6,011 nt of DNA from an uncultured Cryptobacterium sp. Lineage in GTDB: Bacteria; Actinomycetota; Coriobacteriia; Coriobacteriales; Eggerthellaceae. The notes under the pieces are model-generated. The model searched no databases. It saw only the letters and a program-made list of their open reading frames with translations, and was not told where the DNA came from. Location: NCBI GenBank assembly GCA_900554685.1, contig USIG01000105.1:1-6011 (forward strand), in the 5' to 3' direction. The first letter of the stretch is position 1. Each line of letters opens with the position of its first letter. A program made the translations under genes and the position numbers. This document shows, one piece after another, positions 1-5,379 of the stretch.

Positions 1-94
1 GCAGAAGTTCTGGCATAAAAATAAGCAGAAGTTCTGGCATAAAAATAAGCAGAAGCTCAAGCGCAAAATAAGTAACACTTCAGATGCGAAATAA
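1..94. repeat. Tandem repeat array of 24-23 bp units, cut by the left edge
   Basis: Bases 1-24 and 25-48 are identical 24-bp units, each starting GCAGAAGTTCTGGC and ending in an A-rich AAAAATAA. A diverged 23-bp unit follows at 49-71 (GCAGAAGCTCAAGC...AAATAA) and a more diverged one at 72-94 (...CTTCAGATGCGAAATAA). A trace of a fifth may run to about 115, into the 3' end of the neighbouring leftward gene. The intact units contain the small dyad CAGAA-G-TTCTG. In one plus-strand frame each intact unit reads as a five-codon stretch closed by TAA, so the array may be a duplicated gene tail. The full copy number is unknown because the window starts inside the array. No gene or terminator is visible in this stretch. 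Confidence 0.9.
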
Positions 95-100
95 ACAACA

Positions 101-802
101 CTATAAGATGCCTAAGCTGTTCACAAGCGACAGCAAAGCGAACCAAAGGGGAGGTATAAAAAGTGCTGGCAACAAATTCATGGTAGGTATTTCTTTGATT
201 TTCAAAAGATTGATGCCCGTTGCCAAAATAAGCAGGCCGCCTACGATTCCTATTTCAGTCATAAGGCCATTGCTCATATAGGGAGCTAAAAAGCTTGCGA
301 GCAAAAAGATGCTTCCCTGCCAGCAGAAAAGAACTACCGCCGCGAGAGCGATACCAATACCAAAGGTTGCCGCTAAAACGATGGATGAAACAAAATCAAG
401 GGTTGCGTTGGTTAAAAGAAAGGTTTCATCACCATAAAGTGCGCTGTTGATAGGGCCTAAGATGGACAGGGTTCCTACGCAGAAAAGCATGATAGCGGTT
501 GATAACCCTCGTGCGAATTCAGTGCCATTTTTCGCACGTTTGGAAACAGCCTTCTTAAAACGTTCTTCTATATTAAGGGCTGTGCCGATTACTGCACCGA
601 GTGCCATACTTACGATAAACAAAACAGGATAATTACTGTTTGGCATATTCTGAAGTGCTGCATTGAGACCAAGTCCTATGGTTGCAACACCTAATGCAGT
701 AAAGATGGCCTCTTGATATTTAGGTTTTAGACCTCGCTTTATAACACTACCAATAGAGCTTCCTACAAGAATGGCGCAGGCATTGATAATTGTGCCAATC
801 AT
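101..802 (-). CDS. DUF554 family integral membrane protein (YdfK/YqgA-like)
   Basis: This 233-residue protein matches the DUF554 family in length and pattern. These are multi-pass inner-membrane proteins of unknown function, sometimes guessed to be transporters. Visible hallmarks are the N-terminal MIGTIINACAILVGSSIG glycine-rich segment, FCVGTLSILGPI at about 107-118, LDFVSS...FGIG at about 135-150, and the C-terminal GGLLILATGINLLKIKEIP segment with N and LP following. I count about six hydrophobic segments (roughly 1-20, 32-50, 58-78, 98-118, 133-172, 183-230) and a basic cytoplasmic-type loop near 80-98. The ATG start is supported by AGAAAGGAG at 812-820 on the minus strand, 9 nt upstream. 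The gene is divergent from the thiamine operon and shares no visible control with it. Its last codons lie against the left-edge tandem repeat, so the C-terminus may have been altered by repeat growth. The family call is firm, but the function is unknown. Confidence 0.9.
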   Translation of the reverse strand: MIGTIINACAILVGSSIGSVIKRGLKPKYQEAIFTALGVATIGLGLNAALQNMPNSNYPVLFIVSMALGAVIGTALNIEERFKKAVSKRAKNGTEFARGLSTAIMLFCVGTLSILGPINSALYGDETFLLTNATLDFVSSIVLAATFGIGIALAAVVLFCWQGSIFLLASFLAPYMSNGLMTEIGIVGGLLILATGINLLKIKEIPTMNLLPALFIPPLWFALLSLVNSLGIL

Positions 803-860
803 ATAAGAGAGCTCCTTTCTGTGAGGTTTGCGCGATGTTTAATGTTACGCGGTTTTATGT

Positions 861-913
861 TTGCGCAGTACCTTACGCAAGATAAATTCTAACAAAGCGC
901 ACGGTAAATCAAA
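861..913 (-). promoter_or_regulatory. Possible promoter and dyad for the DUF554 gene
   Basis: On the minus strand, TTTGAT (908-913) and TAGAAT (886-891) are separated by 16 bp and could be -35 and -10 boxes. Just downstream, where transcription would start, is an imperfect dyad at 861-880 with arms TTGCG and CGCAA around 10 bases. A related pair, TTTGCGC followed by TTACGC, recurs at 827-850. The boxes are only moderate matches and the spacing is short, so this is a suggestion. The dyad could be an operator or a leader stem. Confidence 0.3.
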
Positions 914-1009
914 GATGGGAAACGTGTATCGAGGTGAACTGGGAGTAGCCTGCGAACATGCATGAGCGCCAAACCACAAATCGGATTAAATAACCAATAA
1001 ACCAAAACT

Positions 1010-1039
1010 TTGGCAAAACTACGTCTTTAGGGCTACACT
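1010..1039 (+). promoter_or_regulatory. Putative sigma-70-type promoter of the thiamine operon
   Basis: A -35-like TTGGCA (1010-1015) and a -10-like TACACT (1034-1039) are separated by 18 bp. Transcription would start near 1045-1048, about ten bases before the riboswitch aptamer. This is the expected position for a leader that carries the TPP riboswitch from its 5' end. The location supports the call more than the box quality does. Confidence 0.6.
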
Positions 1040-1052
1040 AACACCAACATAC

Positions 1053-1157
1053 ATGCAGGGGTGCCTGATTCGCAGCGGATAACACATCTGCCAAAAGGCT
1101 GAGAGAGCATATGCTTAACCCTTTGAACCTGACAGTTAGTACTGGCGTAGGGAGCAG
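1053..1157 (+). promoter_or_regulatory. TPP riboswitch (THI box)
   Basis: The conserved THI-box blocks are all present in order: GGGGTGCC (1058-1065), GGCTGAGA (1097-1104), CCCTTTGAACCTGA (1119-1132), and ACTGGCGTAGGGA (1141-1153) after the P5 hairpin CAGT-TAGT-ACTG (1133-1144). TGC (1054-1056) and GCA (1154-1156) can close a short P1. The optional P3-side stem can form between GCAGCGGAT (about 1072-1080) and ATCTGC (1086-1091). A small palindrome, AGCATATGCT (1106-1115), sits between the GGCTGAGA and CCCTTTGAACCTGA blocks. The RNA binds thiamine pyrophosphate and controls the thiM operon downstream. The terminator at 1173-1206 makes transcription attenuation the likely mechanism. Confidence 0.97.
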
Positions 1158-1172
1158 ATTCTTGAAGCTATC

Positions 1173-1206
1173 AAGGAGCGCTGTCTATGCAGCGCTCCTT
1201 TTGTTT
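1173..1206 (+). terminator. Riboswitch-controlled intrinsic terminator (attenuator)
   Basis: Perfect 11-bp arms AAGGAGCGCTG (1173-1183) and CAGCGCTCCTT (1190-1200) close a 6-nt loop, and TTGTTT follows. The hairpin lies 16 bases after the aptamer and 50 bases before the thiM start, a standard attenuator arrangement. The 3' arm GCTCCTT (1194-1200) can instead pair with AGGGAGC (1149-1155) in the aptamer 3' end, with one G-U pair. This would form an antiterminator when TPP is absent. Confidence 0.93.
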
Positions 1207-1241
1207 GGGTCGCAGCATGGAACTGAGAAGTAGTCTTTCGT

Positions 1242-1250
1242 AAAAGGAGG
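1242..1250 (+). promoter_or_regulatory. Strong ribosome binding site fixing the GTG start of thiM
   Basis: AAAAGGAGG lies 5 nt before the GTG at 1256. No ATG or TTG at a suitable distance competes, so this site decides the start. Confidence 0.9.
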
Positions 1251-1255
1251 AAACA

Positions 1256-2095
1256 GTGATCGGATCCGAACAGATCAAACAAAACATTATTAAGGCGGTA
1301 ACAGAAGTCCGTGCAACAAATCCTATGGCCGGATCGGTAACAAATACAGTAACAATCGATTTTGTGGCGAATGCTCAACTTGCGGTAGGCGGATCAGCTG
1401 CGATGGTGTATTTGCCCGATGAAGGCGAATGCCTCGTTGCTGCAGGTGGTGCTGTGTATCTTAATATGGGTACGCAATTTCCTATCTACACCGAAACTAT
1501 TCCCCGAACAGCAGCTGCAGCATTTTCAGCAGGCAAGCCGTGGGTAATTGATCCGGTAGGTATCGGTATTGGCAAACAGCGCAGCGATCTTCTTCTTGAA
1601 GTAAAGAAGTATAAGCCCACTATCATTCGTGGTAATGCATCGGAAATTATTGCGCTTGCGGGTCTGTGGGATTTGGCGGGGACCGCTGATGATCTTTCCC
1701 GAGCACGCGGAGTAGATAGCACCGACGAGGTAAGTGCGGCTCGCGATGCGGCGGTTGCTCTTGCTCGTTTTACGGGAGGAGCTGTTGCGGTATCGGGCGA
1801 GACGGACTTAGTTACTGACGGAAAGATTGTCGTGTTTTCCCACGGTGGATCTTCTCTTATGTCTAAGGTGACAGGGTTCGGCTGCTCACAAGGGGGAGTT
1901 TTGGCGGTTTACGCGTGCGTTACTGATCCCTTTACGGCTGCATTGACTGGTGTGGCGCATTACAATTGTGCTGGAACGCGTGCTGGACATATTGCCGACG
2001 CTCCTGCGAGCTTTAAGCAGGCTTTCATTGATGAGCTCTATAAAGCCTCGCCTGAAGATATTGCAAATACTCCTTTTGAAGTAGAAGAGGCATAA
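1256..2095 (+). CDS. thiM: Hydroxyethylthiazole kinase ThiM
   Basis: This ribokinase-fold enzyme phosphorylates 4-methyl-5-(2-hydroxyethyl)thiazole with ATP, the thiazole salvage step of thiamine synthesis, in the cytosol. At 279 residues it is within or slightly above the usual family length of about 260-275. Visible motifs are VTNTVTIDFVAN (28-39, the substrate-side VTN/N-F-T-A-N block), YLNMGT (68-73), KPWVIDPVGIG (94-104), RGNASEI (125-131), GVDS (152-155), the SGETD-VTDG segment (180-189) and the catalytic/anion-hole region VTGFGC (205-210) with Cys210. Residues around the active site differ from common ThiM proteins: GFGC in place of GTGC/GAGC, and NPMAGSVTN in place of a PLVHCITN-like stretch. 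This suggests a divergent subfamily. It is the first gene after the TPP riboswitch and is followed after 5 nt by the thiamine-binding protein gene, so the two are probably translationally coupled. The start is GTG. Confidence 0.95.
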   Translation: MIGSEQIKQNIIKAVTEVRATNPMAGSVTNTVTIDFVANAQLAVGGSAAMVYLPDEGECLVAAGGAVYLNMGTQFPIYTETIPRTAAAAFSAGKPWVIDPVGIGIGKQRSDLLLEVKKYKPTIIRGNASEIIALAGLWDLAGTADDLSRARGVDSTDEVSAARDAAVALARFTGGAVAVSGETDLVTDGKIVVFSHGGSSLMSKVTGFGCSQGGVLAVYACVTDPFTAALTGVAHYNCAGTRAGHIADAPASFKQAFIDELYKASPEDIANTPFEVEEA

Positions 2096-2100
2096 AAGTT

Positions 2101-2406
2101 ATGAATACGCTTGTTGCTGTTGCCATTGCACCGTTTGGTGAAGGAGACGAATTAGCTGAATATGTTGCTGAAGTAGTAAAGGTTATTCGTGAATCGGGTC
2201 TACCAAACGAAACTCATTCTATGTTTACCGAAATTGAAGGCGAATGGGATGAGGTAATGCGTGTGGTTAAGGAAGCTACGTTTGTGCTTGCTGAAAAGGG
2301 GATCCGAACCGAAGTGATCTTGAAAGCAGATGTTCGTCCCGGACATGAAGATATGATGCATAAAAAGGTAGCAGTAGTAAACGAAATACTTTCTTCGAAT
2401 TCCTAA
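2101..2406 (+). CDS. MTH1187/YqgV-type thiamine-binding protein
   Basis: This 101-residue protein belongs to the small ferredoxin-like-fold family PF01910 (formerly DUF77). Members are about 95-105 residues, form oligomers and bind thiamine or related pyrimidines, and are commonly encoded near thiamine or HMP genes. Recognisable parts are the first strand VAVAIAPFG (5-13), the helix LAEYVAEVVKVIRESG (18-33), the ligand-loop-like MFTEIEGEWDEVM (41-53) that matches the family G-T-x-I-E-G pattern, a helix through 54-67, the strand RTEVILKADVRPG (69-81), and the terminal helix after HKK. There is no signal peptide, so it is cytosolic. AAGAGG (2085-2090), inside the end of thiM, is its ribosome binding site. 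The ligand and precise role are not fixed by sequence. Buffering or delivery of thiamine intermediates between ThiM and ThiE is an inference from gene order. Confidence 0.88.
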   Translation: MNTLVAVAIAPFGEGDELAEYVAEVVKVIRESGLPNETHSMFTEIEGEWDEVMRVVKEATFVLAEKGIRTEVILKADVRPGHEDMMHKKVAVVNEILSSNS

Positions 2407-2472
2407 GGGTGAAACTCTATTAAGGATGAAACTCCGTTAAAGGCGAAATTTCATTAAGGACGAAATTCCATT
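2405..2472. repeat. Four tandem 17-bp degenerate repeats between two thiamine genes
   Basis: Four units of exactly 17 bp lie at 2405-2421, 2422-2438, 2439-2455 and 2456-2472. They read AAGGGTGAAACTCTATT, AAGGATGAAACTCCGTT, AAAGGCGAAATTTCATT and AAGGACGAAATTCCATT. The first unit begins with the last two bases of the upstream stop codon. The period is exact although the units differ at several positions. The first two units read as start codon, AAA-CTC-NNT, then TAA, that is, minimal start-stop frames after AAGG. The array fills most of the 82-bp gap in the operon. The next ribosome binding site begins just past it at 2476. Confidence 0.92.
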
Positions 2473-2488
2473 TTGAAAAGAGGTTCTT

Positions 2489-3178
2489 GTGAGAAACGCA
2501 CTTGATATATCTGCTTACTTAGTAATAGGCCCAGAAAACACCTTAGGTCGTCCTGTTGCCGATATTATTCGTCAGGCGTTGCAGGCGGGATTTACGTGCG
2601 TTCAAATTCGTTCAAAGGAATCTTCCGCGCGAGATTTAATTGACTATACGGCGCAGGCGGCAGCCGTAATCGCAGATGAAGGCAAAAGCGATTCGGTGGC
2701 TCTTTTAGTAGATGACCGATTGGATGTGGTGTTGGCAGCGCGCGAGGCAGGCGTAAAGGTTGACGGCATTCACGTTGGACAGACTGATATTCCTGTTGAG
2801 GTGTGCCGCAAGCTTCTTGGCGCAGATGCAATTGTTGGACTGTCGGCACGAGCGGACGAGATGCTGGAATACGTGAAAACGGCAGATATGAGTCTTGTTG
2901 ACTATTTGGGAGTGGGGCCTTTACACGAAACGCCAACCAAGAAAGATTGTGGGCGAAGTGCTGATGGCACCATTATTACCAAGAGTATTGACGATTTGTG
3001 TGAGTTATCTCAAGCAAGTCCGGTGCCCATTGTGGTTGGCGGCGGCGTAAAATTAGTTGATATTCCTTTAGTAAAAAGCACGGGAGTCGAAGGCTTTTTC
3101 GTGGTGTCTGCGGTTTGTTCAGCAGATGATCCCTATGAAGCTGCTCGTGCTTTAGTGGAGGCATGGAAGCAAGCGTAA
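2489..3178 (+). CDS. thiE: Thiamine-phosphate synthase ThiE
   Basis: This TIM-barrel enzyme joins HMP pyrophosphate and thiazole phosphate to form thiamine phosphate, releasing pyrophosphate. Its 229 residues fall in the family range of about 210-230. Motifs in order: VQIRSKE (38-44, usual VQLR-K-K), LLVDDRLDVVLAA (72-84, usual I-N-D-R-D-A), GIHVGQTD (93-100), IVGLSAR (115-121, usual G-V-S-H/T), DYLGVGPLHETPTKKD (138-153, the diphosphate-binding loop), PIVVGGGV (180-187) and FFVVSAV (203-209). A common Asn is Asp75 here (VDDR in place of INDR), and the third-strand Ser119 is kept. The GTG start has AAAAGAGG (2476-2483) 5 nt upstream; an overlapping TTG at 2487 is followed at once by a stop. 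It sits third in the riboswitch operon, supplied with thiazole phosphate by ThiM. The HMP kinase ThiD must be encoded elsewhere. Confidence 0.95.
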   Translation: MRNALDISAYLVIGPENTLGRPVADIIRQALQAGFTCVQIRSKESSARDLIDYTAQAAAVIADEGKSDSVALLVDDRLDVVLAAREAGVKVDGIHVGQTDIPVEVCRKLLGADAIVGLSARADEMLEYVKTADMSLVDYLGVGPLHETPTKKDCGRSADGTIITKSIDDLCELSQASPVPIVVGGGVKLVDIPLVKSTGVEGFFVVSAVCSADDPYEAARALVEAWKQA

Positions 3179-3209
3179 TACAGGGGAAAATTATAAGGGG
3201 GAGTTTCTC

Positions 3210-4232
3210 ATGCCAAATGAAGTAATGCCTTATCGCTTTTCGGGAAGAACCCAACTTGCTGAGGTATCGCCTGGGGTTTTTGCCCTTGATTTACCAACGC
3301 CTCTGGCAATTGGTTCAACCAATTCCTATATTTTCAAGGCTGACGGAATTCATGATGGAGGTCGTTCGCTTATTGTTGATACGGGATGTAATACCCCTCT
3401 TACAAAAGAAACCTTCGATAAGGCATTGCAGGCTTTGGATATCTCTTGGGATTGTGTTGATGTATTTGTAACCCATTTTCATTGGGATCATTGTGCGGGG
3501 CTTGATCAAATATGGCGCCCTTCGATGAAGGTTTATGCAGGGGTTGCCTCAATTCAGGATCATGGAACTCCGGTAATGGCGGCGCGTGAATTGGGCGAAA
3601 TCGAGCGCCAAACCAGCAAATATTTTGAAGTGGGAGATACCTACGATCCGGCCTATTGGCAGCCTATGACTATAAATGGTCAAAAGGATGTTCCTCTTGT
3701 TCAGGTTCATGAAGGTGATGTTATCAAGGTTGGCTCGTACATCCTAAAAGTGCTGGAAACGCCAGGTCATGATTTGCATCACGTGTGTTTGTACGATGAG
3801 GAAAGGAAGCTTTTTGTGGCGGGTGATCAGGTTCTCTATAGTATGAATCCCCCTATCATGATGGAGTCGGATACTAAAGATCAGTTGGGAATCATGCTTT
3901 CAACTCTTAAACGGTTGCAGAATATTGAGGCTGATCTTGTTCTTTGTGGCCATGGGGGAGAAGGTAGCAATTTATCAGAGCGCTGTGAAAAGGTGCTTGA
4001 TCATTATCGCAGGCAGTTGGCTTCTTTTAAAAAGGTGTGTCTTGATTATCCTGAGTGCAGTGATGTGGGCAAGCTTTCTTACTACGCTACCCATGAGGGC
4101 AAGCGTACCTACTGGGAGGACCGCTTGATCTTTGGTCGTCGTGCCTTGCTTGCACAAAACATGGCTTATGCGGCTCACCTTGTAGCGAATAAGGAATTGC
4201 CCGATATCTACAAGATTGTGCCTCTTCGCTAA
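3210..4232 (+). CDS. Metallo-beta-lactamase-fold hydrolase in the thiamine operon
   Basis: This 340-residue protein has an MBL core and no signal peptide. The metal ligands are intact: THFHWDH (88-94; His89, His91, Asp93, His94), PGH (His187), GDQ (Asp206) and CGHGGEG (His248). Before them is the typical N-terminal pattern TNSYIF...SLIVDTG (37-59). After the core, about 85 residues (256-340) rich in helix and charge resemble the winged-helix-like C-terminal extension of the cytosolic glyoxalase II/LACTB2-like branch. About 50 extra residues lie between the HxHxDH motif and His187 (about 125-170). The substrate cannot be read from sequence; MBL hydrolases cleave thioesters, phosphodiesters, phosphates and lactones. 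The gene follows thiE by 31 nt, has AAGGGGGAG (3195-3203) 6 nt before the ATG, and is the last gene before the terminator. It is therefore under TPP riboswitch control. A role in processing thiamine phosphates or a damaged thiamine precursor is an inference only. Confidence 0.9.
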   Translation: MPNEVMPYRFSGRTQLAEVSPGVFALDLPTPLAIGSTNSYIFKADGIHDGGRSLIVDTGCNTPLTKETFDKALQALDISWDCVDVFVTHFHWDHCAGLDQIWRPSMKVYAGVASIQDHGTPVMAARELGEIERQTSKYFEVGDTYDPAYWQPMTINGQKDVPLVQVHEGDVIKVGSYILKVLETPGHDLHHVCLYDEERKLFVAGDQVLYSMNPPIMMESDTKDQLGIMLSTLKRLQNIEADLVLCGHGGEGSNLSERCEKVLDHYRRQLASFKKVCLDYPECSDVGKLSYYATHEGKRTYWEDRLIFGRRALLAQNMAYAAHLVANKELPDIYKIVPLR

Positions 4233-4239
4233 TTTTCCC

Positions 4240-5232
4240 TTAACAGATAGCTGTTTTTGTCGCGCTCTTTGCTGTGTGAAGGGCGCGAATTTTTTGGTAG
4301 AAGAAACGAATAAAGCAGCACAGTACGAATAAAGTCATTCCTGCTGCAAAAATTGTTTCGGCATAAAACAAGACAGTGCAAACAAAGGGGAGGGAGATTC
4401 CTGAAGTTTGCAGCACGCCAAGTGCTCCTTGAAGGGCGGTTGCGGTAATAACAAAGGGGAAGGTCATTGCTGCATAGCTGGGGAAGAATCCTCCTCGTAA
4501 AAACTTGGGCAGCTGAGTCAAAACCACAATAAAAAGAATTTGCGCAAGCACTTCAAGCACTCCGACAAATACCGTATTGGGATTGCTGTACACCGCTAGA
4601 TACCCTGCAAGTGACAAGCTCATGGGAGCAGCATAGATGCAGAAGGTAGGTGCTGCACCGGCGGTCAGAGAAAGCTTAGCGTGACGTGCGGTTACTAAGA
4701 AAAGCAAAATGATGTAGGCGATAAAGCCAAACCAGAATAAGCCCTGGCCAATGCCAACAAAGTGAACGGCGGGACTGGTAACTGATCCTACAATGATGCC
4801 TACATAGCAAACAAACCAAGTGGCAAAAACATCTCCCAATTTGAACTCAAGAAAGCGCTCTTTGGTAAACCAAATCATGAGAACAAATTGTCCAACAACT
4901 GCTGCGCTCCAGAGTATTTGAGCTGCGATAAGACTGATACCTGCTAGATAGGTAGAAAGCTGCATGTAGGTCATAAAAAAGGTGCCAAAAACTGCAGCTT
5001 GAACTGGTTGATGGAGGTTTTCTGCGAGTTCCTTTCGACAACAAAGAGCTTTTGCTGTGACAAGGGCAATTAAAATAATGCTTATGGTTAAACAGGCAAT
5101 CTCAAAAAGAGAATAGGGAAGGGAAAAGAAGGAAGATCCCATAAAGGGCCCTGCGAGTTTGCCAATAGCAACGACACCCAAAGCAAGACCAGCCGTTGGA
5201 ACAGGTACTTCAGTGAGGAAAGTTCGAATCAT
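4240..5232 (-). CDS. TDT-family transporter (TehA/SLAC1-like, C4-dicarboxylate/sulfite/tellurite type)
   Basis: This 330-residue membrane protein has about ten hydrophobic segments, as in the tellurite-resistance/dicarboxylate transporter family (PF03595). Family marks are VPVPTAGLALGVVAIG (9-24), the MTYMQLSTYLAG segment (87-98), YVGIIVGSVTSP (143-154), PTFCIYAAPMSLSLAGYL (195-212) and GGFFPSYAAMTFPFVITATA (247-266). Family members pass anions such as malate, sulfite, nitrate or chloride; which one applies here is not visible. The ATG start has AGAAAGG (5243-5249, minus strand) 10 nt upstream. The C-terminus, from about 311, is a basic soluble tail, and its codons double as the terminator of the convergent thiamine operon. 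The two stop codons are 7 bp apart. The gene is divergent from a LysR-type regulator across 147 bp, the usual arrangement for a regulator and its target. No clear terminator of its own is seen downstream. Confidence 0.9.
   Translation of the reverse strand: MIRTFLTEVPVPTAGLALGVVAIGKLAGPFMGSSFFSLPYSLFEIACLTISIILIALVTAKALCCRKELAENLHQPVQAAVFGTFFMTYMQLSTYLAGISLIAAQILWSAAVVGQFVLMIWFTKERFLEFKLGDVFATWFVCYVGIIVGSVTSPAVHFVGIGQGLFWFGFIAYIILLFLVTARHAKLSLTAGAAPTFCIYAAPMSLSLAGYLAVYSNPNTVFVGVLEVLAQILFIVVLTQLPKFLRGGFFPSYAAMTFPFVITATALQGALGVLQTSGISLPFVCTVLFYAETIFAAGMTLFVLCCFIRFFYQKIRALHTAKSATKTAIC
4261..4295 (+). terminator. Intrinsic terminator of the thiamine operon, inside the convergent gene
   Basis: Arms CGCGCTCTT (4261-4269) and AAGGGCGCG (4279-4287) pair over 9 bp with one G-U, around a 9-nt loop, and AATTTTTT (4288-4295) follows. 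The orientation fits plus-strand termination 28 bases after the MBL gene. The same bases encode roughly residues 316-324 of the convergent transporter on the minus strand, where the hairpin lacks a T-run. A weaker 5-bp hairpin (AACAG/CTGTT, 4242-4255, then TTTT... at 4254-4258) lies just before it. Confidence 0.85.
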
Positions 5233-5339
5233 TGTATAAAAGCCTTTCTAGAGAAAGAGGGCTGTATTACTTTAAGCAGCGAAAGAACCTGTTTTCTTAA
5301 AGAGGTTCATGGTGGTAGTATGCGGGCATTTAGGTAAAA

Positions 5340-5355
5340 TAATCCCTAATGATTA
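5340..5355. promoter_or_regulatory. Candidate LysR-type operator in the divergent intergenic region
   Basis: TAATC and GATTA form an inverted repeat with a 6-bp spacer, 25 to 40 bp before the LysR start codon. ATTACTTTRA also occurs twice in the same gap, at 5266-5275 and 5352-5361, the second overlapping the dyad. LysR regulators commonly bind interrupted dyads in the shared promoter region of their own gene and a divergent target. The spacing is one base longer than the classic T-N11-A box, so this is a candidate only. Confidence 0.3.
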
Positions 5356-5379
5356 CTTTGAATACCATAAGGAATTATT

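Noticed and set aside
1..94. CRISPR-like short repeats
   Set aside because: The units are directly adjacent with no spacers between them, and they decay in sequence, so this is a plain tandem repeat.
84..281. Open frame of 65 codons on the plus strand
   Set aside because: It lies opposite the DUF554 3' end, has no ribosome binding site, and its product looks like an antisense translation of membrane codons.
1106..1115. AGCATATGCT palindrome as a protein-binding operator
   Set aside because: It lies inside the aptamer between two conserved THI-box blocks where extra small stems occur, so it is better read as part of the RNA fold.
1136..1378. Open frame of 80 codons on the minus strand
   Set aside because: It crosses the riboswitch terminator and the start of thiM, has a Cys/His-rich random-looking product, and lacks a ribosome binding site. 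It is a shadow of thiM.
2487..2489. TTG start for thiE
   Set aside because: TTG at 2487 is followed directly by TGA. Only the overlapping GTG at 2489 opens the ThiE frame.
2592..3254. Two minus-strand open frames (2592-2936 and 2976-3254)
   Set aside because: They lie opposite thiE and the start of the MBL gene, both clear family members, and their products show no recognisable domain.
4242..4258. Small hairpin AACAG/CTGTT followed by a T-run as the main operon terminator
   Set aside because: The stem is only 5 bp with a 4-nt loop. The 9-bp GC-rich hairpin with T6 at 4261-4295 is much stronger, so this is at most an accessory.
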